From the NCBI GenBank assembly GCA_030667765.1, contig DAOUVF010000183.1, positions 1-6,415 of the forward strand: 6,415 nucleotides of DNA. Reading direction: 5' to 3'. Positions 1-6,151 of the stretch are shown here, piece by piece. The notes under the pieces were generated by a model, which searched no databases, had not been told where the DNA came from, and saw only the letters and a program-made list of their open reading frames with translations. The stretch is from Bacteroides sp. (GTDB taxonomy: Bacteria; Bacteroidota; Bacteroidia; Bacteroidales; SM23-62). Within the stretch, counting starts at the first letter, position 1. Each line of letters opens with the position of its first letter. The translations under genes and the position numbers were made by a program.

Positions 1-1905
1 ATACAGCTGACCTTTACAGAGCCTGTGAATGATTCAGGGTGCATGGCACCAGGAAACTTCCTGCTCAACCCCGTCGGGGCTGTACCCGATTCCCTGATAA
101 TGGTTTCCGGAAAAAGCTGCAGGCTGGTATTCAGTGAGCCCTTCCCGGGCAAAATACCCCTCACTTTGATTGTATTTAAACTGGAGGATAAAAAAGGAAA
201 CCTCGCAGATTCCCTGGAGTTTAATTTTCTGTATTATGCTCCTGGTCCCAATGATATAGTTTTTAACGAAGTTATGTACGATCCTTCTCCCGCAATCGGG
301 CTGCCAGAATTTGAATACATTGAATTGTACAACCGCAGCCCCTATCCTGCTGATCTTGGGGGATGGACCTTCAGCACCGGTAATAAAGTATACCTGTTCC
401 CCCCTATTGTCATTCCAGGGGGAAAGTACCTGATTTTGGGATATGAAGGTACTATTAACCTTTATGGATCAGACTATCCATTCCTGGGATTGTTAACATC
501 CCGGACCAGCTTACCCAATGATGGAGCAATGATCTTCCTGTCAGACAGAGAAAATATATTGATTGACTGGATGGAATATGATCCCTCCATGTATGACAAC
601 GAATATTATGCAGATGGCGGCTGGGCACTTGAGAAAATAGACCCCGACCGAGAATGCATGAACCGGGATAACTGGGCCACCTCAATAAGCAGGAGGGGAG
701 GGTCCCCGGGTCAGGAAAACAGTGTGAAGCGGGATAATCCTGACCGGCTGCCACCATCGCTGGTGAACCTTTACCTGCCAGATTCTTCCACCCTTGTTAT
801 TGAATTCAGTGAGGTTATGGATCCGGGTTCGTTGATTGAACCACGTAATTATCTGGTTAACCAGGGACTTGAATACCCACAGTACATTGAGTGCCTGGCT
901 CCTGATAACCGGACAGCAATCCTTCATTTTGATCAGGGGTTTGATCCGGGCAAGCAATATCAGCTTGAAATATCTGAAAATCTTGTCGATTGTACTGGCC
1001 TGTCGCTTTCATCAGGATGGATACAACGATTTGCACTTCCTGTTCAGCCCGCCATAAATGAAGTATTTATCTCTGAAATTTTATTTAACCCCCAACCATA
1101 CTGTCCCCGGTTCATTGAGATCCATAATCCAGGATTTAAAACATTTGATCTGGCAGATCTGAGGATAGCGAAACAAAACACCAAAAACGGCCAGATCGAA
1201 TCTGTATCTCCTGTTACCGGCGGGCATAACCTTTTCTTCCCGGGTGATTACCTGGCAGTGACAGATGATCCGGACAAACTCATGAACTGCTGCTACATTC
1301 ATGATCCTGAAACAATTATAAGTTGCAAAAGCTTGCCTGTCATGGATGATAGGGAAGGAACCATGATGATCCTGGATAAATACCTTCAGGTTCTGGATGA
1401 AATTTCCTATAACCAGCAGATGCATTATCCATTGCTGTCCTCTGTCGAAGGTGTTTCCCTTGAAAGGATAAGTTTTGACCTTCCCTCGGACTATGCTTCG
1501 AACTGGCATTCGGCTGCTGCAACCGAAGGGTATGCCACACCGGGCAGGATAAATTCACAAAGCCATTTTTCTGGGACCGTTAATGCGGAAATTGAGATTG
1601 AACCGGAGATCTTCACCCCTGACCAGGATGGGCATCATGATTTTGTGATGATAAGATATGATTTTCCTCATCCTGGTGCAATGGCCACCATACTGGTGAT
1701 GGATCCCCGTGGGAGGGTCATCAAAACGATAGCAGAAAATCAATTGCTGGGATCTGAAGGATTTTTGATCTGGGATGGAATTAATGATTATGGCCAGAAA
1801 GCCAGGACAGGTATCTATATGGTTTATGTGAGAATATTTGATGCGAAGGGGAAGGTCCGCAATTACAAGAAAACCTGTGTGCTCTCACCCGGTACCCGGC
1901 ATTAG
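1..1905 (+). CDS. Secreted lamin-tail-domain protein with FlgD-like C-terminal Ig module (5'-truncated by window)
   Basis: The reading frame is open from base 1, so the gene starts upstream; the GTG at base 25 is only an internal codon. About 634 residues are visible. In visible numbering: end of an SbsA-type Ig-like domain (about 1-80, opening with LTFTEPV); a first lamin tail domain (about 85-238, FNEVMYDPSP, EYIELYNRS, DLGGW, ending RRGGSPGQEN); a second SbsA-like Ig domain (about 248-345, IEFSEVMD); a second, more diverged lamin tail domain (about 353-516, ISEILFNPQP, FIEIHNPG); and a FlgD-like Ig module (about 532-626, FTPDQDGHHDF, WDGINDYG, GIYMVYV). Such proteins are usually exported and may bind surfaces or polymers, but no enzymatic role is known to me. 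I see no clear type IX sorting motif after the last module. The signal peptide would lie outside the window. The family call is firm; the function is unknown. The gene converges on pnp, with the two stop codons overlapping. Confidence 0.85.
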   Translation: MQLTFTEPVNDSGCMAPGNFLLNPVGAVPDSLIMVSGKSCRLVFSEPFPGKIPLTLIVFKLEDKKGNLADSLEFNFLYYAPGPNDIVFNEVMYDPSPAIGLPEFEYIELYNRSPYPADLGGWTFSTGNKVYLFPPIVIPGGKYLILGYEGTINLYGSDYPFLGLLTSRTSLPNDGAMIFLSDRENILIDWMEYDPSMYDNEYYADGGWALEKIDPDRECMNRDNWATSISRRGGSPGQENSVKRDNPDRLPPSLVNLYLPDSSTLVIEFSEVMDPGSLIEPRNYLVNQGLEYPQYIECLAPDNRTAILHFDQGFDPGKQYQLEISENLVDCTGLSLSSGWIQRFALPVQPAINEVFISEILFNPQPYCPRFIEIHNPGFKTFDLADLRIAKQNTKNGQIESVSPVTGGHNLFFPGDYLAVTDDPDKLMNCCYIHDPETIISCKSLPVMDDREGTMMILDKYLQVLDEISYNQQMHYPLLSSVEGVSLERISFDLPSDYASNWHSAAATEGYATPGRINSQSHFSGTVNAEIEIEPEIFTPDQDGHHDFVMIRYDFPHPGAMATILVMDPRGRVIKTIAENQLLGSEGFLIWDGINDYGQKARTGIYMVYVRIFDAKGKVRNYKKTCVLSPGTRH

Positions 1906-2711
1906 ATCCCGGAGATTAATTCTTTCATGATCAGTGTCATCTGGGGCTCTGCCTTTGCCGCGACGGAAGTAACATCCTCCAGCGATACTTTAACGATCTT
2001 TCCTGGCACCCCCAGATCCGTAATGATGGATATGGCAAAACATGTGATCCCCATTTGATGAGCAACAATGACTTCGGGAACAGTTGACATGCCTACCGTA
2101 TCACCACCGATGATCCTGAAATACTGGTATTCTTTGGGTGTTTCAAGGGTGGGACCGGTAACTCCAACATAACATCCCTTTCTTACAGGCAGCTTGTGTT
2201 GACGGCCGATTTCGAGTGCCTTATTGATCAGTGTCAAGTCATATGTTTCACTCATATCGGGGAAACGGTCACCAAAGGCCGGATCGTGTGGACCAATCAG
2301 TGGATTGGGTATCAGGTTGATATGGTCATCCAGGATCATCAGGTCTCCGATCTCAAAATCAGGGTTGACTCCACCACTGGCGTTGGATAAAAACAGGTGA
2401 CTTATCCCGAGATATTTAATAACCCTTACAGGGAACGTCACTTCCTGCAGGCTATATCCCTCATAATAATGGAATCGCCCCTGCATGGCAACGATCTTCT
2501 TACCATTCAGTTTTCCAAAGATCAATTTCCCATGATGGCTCTCCACAGTTGATACCGGGAAGTTTGGAATATCCTCATATTCAAGTACGGTATCAATATC
2601 TATCTCATTGACCATTCCTCCAAGACCTGTCCCTAATATGATCCCAATCTCAGGCTGCAGATCAATTTTGTTTTTTACGTAGGATACTGTCTCTTTTATT
2701 GTTTTTAACAT
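1902..2711 (-). CDS. Purine nucleoside phosphorylase, trimeric PNP/MTAP superfamily
   Basis: Cytosolic purine salvage enzyme (269 aa, normal for trimeric PNPs) that cleaves purine nucleosides with phosphate to free base and (deoxy)ribose 1-phosphate. Visible motifs are the phosphate loop GTGLGG (27-32), HHGKLIFG (59-66), MQGRFHYYEGY (76-86, with Arg79 and His81 matching the human PNP phosphate ligands), SNASGGVN (109-116), TGPTLETPKEY (185-195, with Glu190 at the base-binding Glu) and GMSTVPEV (207-214). Three positions are odd: Thr28 where human PNP has Ser33, Asp232 where it has Asn243, and Leu244 where it has His257. These resemble methylthioadenosine phosphorylase, although the rest, including Glu190, is PNP-like. 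A 6-oxopurine nucleoside preference is therefore not certain, so no gene symbol is given. The start is chosen because the helix before the phosphate loop has the usual length. No Shine-Dalgarno is seen, and the start lies inside the lpxK 3' end, suggesting coupled translation. Last gene of the sppA-lpxK-pnp unit. Confidence 0.93.
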   Translation of the reverse strand: MLKTIKETVSYVKNKIDLQPEIGIILGTGLGGMVNEIDIDTVLEYEDIPNFPVSTVESHHGKLIFGKLNGKKIVAMQGRFHYYEGYSLQEVTFPVRVIKYLGISHLFLSNASGGVNPDFEIGDLMILDDHINLIPNPLIGPHDPAFGDRFPDMSETYDLTLINKALEIGRQHKLPVRKGCYVGVTGPTLETPKEYQYFRIIGGDTVGMSTVPEVIVAHQMGITCFAISIITDLGVPGKIVKVSLEDVTSVAAKAEPQMTLIMKELISGI

Positions 2712-3777
2712 ATTTGAGAATTTGATTATTGAAGTTTTCTGTGTCTTCGTTCAGAAACTCTGTTTCTATGGGTATATAGAACAACCTGTTTTTAATTTCC
2801 AGGTCAATATTAACAAATTTTCTCAATCTCATGGCATCCTTCTCGGTAGTAAATATGAATCTGTCTTCGCCTTCCATGTTATTGTATGCATGGAGGATCT
2901 GGTTGATATCGCGTTGACTGAAGCTATGATGATCCGGGAAGATCATTTCAATGATCCGGGTTGAGATACTGCGCAGATGGCGCTTGAATAATCTTGGATT
3001 GGCGATTCCTGTGACCATCAGTATAGCGGGACTGGAGGCTTTGATTTCCGACAGGGAGATTTTCGGACTGGCATCCATAAATACGGGGACCGGTTCCCTG
3101 TATCCCAGCCTGGTAAAATAGAGATGCTGGAAGGCATACAAAGTCAGATCCTTAACAATCAGTCGTCGTTCGATGGGTTTCAGCCTGTCCGGGCATTTTG
3201 TTACCAGAATGATGTTGGCCCTGCATCTCTCATATGCCTTTTCCCTCAACCGGCCGACAGGTAGTAATTTATCTTCCATAATTGAACGGTGAAAATCAAT
3301 AAGCAAGATAGAAAGCCCAGGCTTGATACGCCGATGCTGGTATGCATCATCCAGCAGAACAACATCCAGGTCGGGAATTTTTGTCATCAGCTGCTGCACT
3401 CCGTTGACCCGTTTGCGGTCCACCGCCACATGCACATCCGGAAATTTCTGCTTGATCTGTACCGGTTCGTCTCCTATGTCCTGCACGCCCGAATCAGGTC
3501 CGGCCAGGATGAAATGCCTGGTTCTCCTTTTGTATCCCCTGCTGAGCACTGCCACTTTGAATTCCTCTGTCAGGAGTTTAACAAGGTATTCAATATGTGG
3601 TGTTTTTCCCGTGCCTCCGGCGGTAATATTCCCGACCGATATGATGGGAATTGGGAATTCGTATGATTTGATTATGTTATAGTCATACAGCAGATTTCGG
3701 ATGAAGGTAACCAGTCCGTACAGCAATGAAAATGGATATAATAAGATATTCAGGTTATTTCTGCTGGAGGCCGGCAT
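2662..3777 (-). CDS. lpxK: Tetraacyldisaccharide 4'-kinase (lipid A biosynthesis)
   Basis: LpxK transfers the ATP gamma-phosphate to the 4' position of the tetraacyl disaccharide-1-phosphate, making lipid IVA at the inner face of the inner membrane. The 371 residues fit the family. Residues 10-35 form the usual hydrophobic membrane-binding helix (LLYPFSLLYG). The P-loop is GNITAGGTGKTP (49-60, with Lys58 and Thr59). GDEP (102-105) carries Asp103, the likely equivalent of the proposed catalytic Asp. DDAYQHR (143-149) is the Walker B-like motif, LLPVGRLRE (171-179) the next conserved block, FPDHHSFS (280-287) contributes the active-site His, and TEKDAMR (311-317) is the C-terminal signature. 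All expected motifs are intact. The ATG is the first plausible start after an in-frame TGA 12 nt upstream and lies 2 nt past the sppA stop. The 3' end runs 50 nt into pnp. Its presence implies a Gram-negative host making lipid A. Confidence 0.96.
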   Translation of the reverse strand: MPASSRNNLNILLYPFSLLYGLVTFIRNLLYDYNIIKSYEFPIPIISVGNITAGGTGKTPHIEYLVKLLTEEFKVAVLSRGYKRRTRHFILAGPDSGVQDIGDEPVQIKQKFPDVHVAVDRKRVNGVQQLMTKIPDLDVVLLDDAYQHRRIKPGLSILLIDFHRSIMEDKLLPVGRLREKAYERCRANIILVTKCPDRLKPIERRLIVKDLTLYAFQHLYFTRLGYREPVPVFMDASPKISLSEIKASSPAILMVTGIANPRLFKRHLRSISTRIIEMIFPDHHSFSQRDINQILHAYNNMEGEDRFIFTTEKDAMRLRKFVNIDLEIKNRLFYIPIETEFLNEDTENFNNQILKYVKNNKRDSILRKKQN

Positions 3778-3779
3778 AC

Positions 3780-5540
3780 CTAATATATCTCAAACATAAA
3801 TGGTATACGGGCCTGAACACCGAACAGGTTCTCCAGTTCATGGACTGATTTAAAATATTTGTAAAACTCGCCCAGCTCATTCTGTAGCATACGTGCCCTG
3901 GTATTGTCTGTAAGTTCCCTGATAAATACATCAAGCGGGTTTTCAAGCACGGGCAGGGATATGACCCTGTATTTTTCAAGGTCCGCCATCTCCCCGGCAA
4001 CCTTGATGGCATCATTTAATCCGCCGTACATGTCTATCAAACCGTTCTCCAGGGCATCTGCACCGCTCCAGACCCTTCCGCCACCGATGGCATTGACCTC
4101 CTCTTTTGGCATTTCCCGGCCAGAAGAGACATCTGTAATGAATGAATCATAGGTACGGTCTACCATGTGGTAAATGATATCTTTTTCGTCTGCAGACATG
4201 GGTCTGAAAGGTGTACCCAAATCAGCATGCTTATTGGTTTTAGCCACATCAATATTGATTCCCAGTTTATTATTGAAGAACGGTTGAACATTGGGGAGCA
4301 TGGCAAAAACGCCAATTGATCCCGTAATACTGTTCGGACTTGCCAGTACGGTATCTGCAGGTGCAAGTATTAAATATCCACCGGAGGCTGCCACATCACC
4401 GATGGAAGCAACCAGGGGTTTGGACTGACTTGCAAGGAGTGCCTCACGATAAATCACTTCTGATGCAAGCGCTCCGCCGCCGCCGGAATTTACCCTGAGG
4501 ACAATGGCTTTCACAGTACTGTCCCTGCGCGCCTTCCGGATGGCCCTGGAGATCCTTTCGGAACTGATGGTGCCTTCTCCTGTATTCCCCATCAGAACAT
4601 CCCCATGTGCATAGATCACTGCCACCTTGTCCTTTGTATATCCTTTGTATTCCTTTTTTACATGTACCTTCTTGTATTTTTTTATGGTGATGCTGTTCAT
4701 GTCCTTTTTCGGGCTGGTCCCGGTTAGCTTTTTGAGTTCATCAATGATCTCATCTTTGAATTTCAATCCATCTACCATATTATGCTCAAGGGCCAGATCA
4801 GAGGAACAAATGGTGAATTGATCAGCATAATTGTTTAGGGTTTCCACGTCTATTCCACGCTGTTCAGAAATCCCTTCGAGAATATGATCCCAGAGAGATC
4901 CTATCCATTGCATTGTTTGTGTACGATTTTCGGGACTCATGTGATCGTTGGTAAAGGGTTCACCAAAGCTTTTATAATCACCTCGACGAATTACCTGGAC
5001 CTCTATGCCCAGTTTATCCAGGGCCCCTTTATAGAACATGATTTCTGTTCTCAGTCCGAGTAAAAGCAAATCCCCGGAAGGATTCAGGTACAAACTGTCG
5101 GCTACCGAGGCTAGATAGTAGGCCTTCTGGGTATAGGTATCACTGAAGGCCATGATGAATTTCCCGGATTCCTTGAAATCCAGCAGGGCATTCCGGATTT
5201 CTTCCGTGCTGCCATAACCTGCAGCCAGTGAAATCATCTCCAGGTAAATCCCGGAAATGTGATCATCTCTTTTTGCTTTCTTGATACAATCCAGGATATC
5301 ATTCAGCCCCATCTCACGTACCATGGGCAGACCTGTGGGCAGAAAATCAAAGGGATTGTCAACCGTCCTGTCAACGATTTTGTCATTGAGCTTTAAATAC
5401 AGGATGGAATTGTCCTTGACTTCGACTGGCTTTTCTGATGAAGAAGCACTAATGATAAGAATCAGTAAAAAGAAAAAGAGCAGTGTGCTGAGGAAAATAC
5501 CTACTATTGTAGCCAGTGTATATTTCAGAAAACTTTTCAT
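3780..5540 (-). CDS. sppA: SppA-type signal peptide peptidase (S49, long two-domain form) lacking the usual catalytic serine
   Basis: Membrane-anchored peptidase family that degrades cleaved signal peptides on the periplasmic side of the inner membrane. At 586 residues it matches the long, two-domain SppA. After a short basic start (Lys2, Lys6), residues 8-31 form one transmembrane anchor. The N-terminal ClpP-like domain (about 45-260) ends with the block GDYKSFGEPF (187-196), whose Lys190 matches the E. coli catalytic Lys209. The C-terminal domain (about 303-510) has VLRVNSGGGGALASE (347-361), DVAASGGY (382-389) and SITGSIGVF (404-412). The oddity is NSGGGGA in place of the family's NSPGGSA: the nucleophile position (E. 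coli Ser409) is Gly356, read from codon gga at bases 4473-4475. The frame is intact, so this is not a broken gene, but classical Ser/Lys catalysis should be lost unless another serine serves. The ATG is preferred because an in-frame TAG lies 3 nt upstream. It is the first gene of the unit with lpxK and pnp. Confidence 0.93.
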   Translation of the reverse strand: MKSFLKYTLATIVGIFLSTLLFFFLLILIISASSSEKPVEVKDNSILYLKLNDKIVDRTVDNPFDFLPTGLPMVREMGLNDILDCIKKAKRDDHISGIYLEMISLAAGYGSTEEIRNALLDFKESGKFIMAFSDTYTQKAYYLASVADSLYLNPSGDLLLLGLRTEIMFYKGALDKLGIEVQVIRRGDYKSFGEPFTNDHMSPENRTQTMQWIGSLWDHILEGISEQRGIDVETLNNYADQFTICSSDLALEHNMVDGLKFKDEIIDELKKLTGTSPKKDMNSITIKKYKKVHVKKEYKGYTKDKVAVIYAHGDVLMGNTGEGTISSERISRAIRKARRDSTVKAIVLRVNSGGGGALASEVIYREALLASQSKPLVASIGDVAASGGYLILAPADTVLASPNSITGSIGVFAMLPNVQPFFNNKLGINIDVAKTNKHADLGTPFRPMSADEKDIIYHMVDRTYDSFITDVSSGREMPKEEVNAIGGGRVWSGADALENGLIDMYGGLNDAIKVAGEMADLEKYRVISLPVLENPLDVFIRELTDNTRARMLQNELGEFYKYFKSVHELENLFGVQARIPFMFEIY

Positions 5541-5569
5541 AATCTATTAAAATATAAGGATTAAACGCC

Positions 5570-5577
5570 CAAAGATA
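5570..5577 (-). promoter_or_regulatory. Putative -7 element of the sppA-lpxK-pnp promoter
   Basis: Read on the minus strand this is TATCTTTG, a perfect match to the Bacteroidota -7 consensus TAnnTTTG. It lies 29 nt upstream of the sppA ATG, giving a predicted 5' leader of about 20 nt. No convincing TTTG is present at -33; the closest is ATTG at too short a spacing. The call rests on the -7 match and its position in the only gap upstream of the three-gene unit. Confidence 0.45.
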
Positions 5578-5593
5578 TGTAAAATTGGATGCA

Positions 5594-5605
5594 ATTCTTG
5601 AGAAT
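5594..5605. repeat. Short inverted repeat in the sppA/folK divergent spacer
   Basis: ATTCT-TG-AGAAT is a perfect 5-bp dyad with a 2-nt centre. It falls about where the -33 region of the predicted sppA promoter would be, so it could be an operator. In DNA this AT-rich a dyad of this size may also arise by chance. The rest of the 113-nt spacer holds an A-run and an eight-T run just before folK. For folK itself there is only a weak TAAAATTG (5633-5640, one mismatch to the -7 consensus) without a properly spaced upstream element. Confidence 0.25.
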
Positions 5606-5653
5606 ATTTTTCTATTTGAGCCAAAAAAATCATAAAATTGTTTTTTTTCTGCT

Positions 5654-6151
5654 ATGACTGAAAAATTGCTGGTATTGCTATTGGGAAGCAACCTGGGCAA
5701 CCGCTCCGGGAATCTTCACCAGGCCTGTTTACTGATCGGAGAATCAATCGGGCCCATTAAGTCTGTTTCATCGATATACGAAACGGCACCTTGGGGGTAT
5801 GACAGCAAAAATGGCTTCCTCAATCAATGCATCACCATAAGGTCTGATATGGATCCTGGCAGGATTCTGGAGAGGATCCATCTGATTGAAGCGAAACTTG
5901 GCCGGCAGGGAAGATCCCTGGAATATATCGACCGTCTGATAGATATTGATATTCTCTTTTATGGGGATATGGTTTTATCGCGTCCGGATCTTCAAATCCC
6001 CCATAGTAAAATTCAGGATCGCAGATTTTCCCTGGTCCCGCTGGCAGAGATCCTCCCGGACTTTGTACATCCGATCTTCCGGAAAAAGATAAGCACATTG
6101 CTTTCCGAATGTATGGATAAACTGAAGGTGAAACGAATAGAGACGGATTAG
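5654..6151 (+). CDS. folK: 2-amino-4-hydroxy-6-hydroxymethyldihydropteridine pyrophosphokinase (HPPK)
   Basis: Cytosolic enzyme of folate biosynthesis that transfers pyrophosphate from ATP to 6-hydroxymethyl-7,8-dihydropterin, the step before dihydropteroate synthase. The 165 residues match a single-domain HPPK with no FolB or FolP fusion. Motifs in order: LLGSNLGNR (9-17), SSIYETAPWGY (39-49), FLNQ (55-58, pterin-binding region), IEAKLGR (78-84), and the signature YIDRLIDIDILFY (91-103), where Asp97 and Asp99 match the two Mg-binding aspartates of E. coli HPPK. LQIPHSKIQDRRFSLVPLAE (113-132) follows the family's IPHP...R.FVL.PL pattern with Ser in place of Pro. All key residues are present. 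The ATG is the first start after an in-frame TAA 18 nt upstream. There is no Shine-Dalgarno, only a T-run before the start, as is common in Bacteroidota. Transcribed divergently from sppA; its stop overlaps the stop of the convergent GNAT-like gene. Confidence 0.96.
   Translation: MTEKLLVLLLGSNLGNRSGNLHQACLLIGESIGPIKSVSSIYETAPWGYDSKNGFLNQCITIRSDMDPGRILERIHLIEAKLGRQGRSLEYIDRLIDIDILFYGDMVLSRPDLQIPHSKIQDRRFSLVPLAEILPDFVHPIFRKKISTLLSECMDKLKVKRIETD

Noticed and set aside
1081..1509. Minus-strand open frame of 142 codons inside the lamin-tail gene
   Set aside because: It is antisense to the second lamin tail domain, has no motif, and lacks a promoter or neighbour that would support it.
1888..1912. 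Three CCCGG repeats around the lamin-tail/pnp stop overlap, with a possible CCGG-TAC-CCGG hairpin, considered as a terminator
   Set aside because: The stem is only 4 bp with a 3-nt loop and no U-run follows on either strand.
3289..3682. Two plus-strand open frames of 119 and 125 codons antisense to lpxK
   Set aside because: They lie fully inside lpxK, whose P-loop, GDEP and DDAYQHR motifs are intact. The antisense products show no recognisable domain and carry the low-complexity look of antisense translation.
3780..5540. Possibility that sppA is a pseudogene because the catalytic serine is missing
   Set aside because: The frame is full length with the anchor, Lys190 and both domains preserved, so it looks like a maintained gene with altered or lost activity.
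1902..5540. Reading sppA-lpxK-pnp as a new functional system
   Set aside because: All three are housekeeping families and, as I recall, are adjacent in other Bacteroidota; co-transcription explains the clustering without a shared new function.
5622..5648. A-run followed by an eight-T run before folK, considered as a terminator or an A-T stem
   Set aside because: Pure A-T pairing without a GC stem is weak, and the site precedes the folK start where no plus-strand transcript needs ending; it fits an AT-rich promoter spacer.
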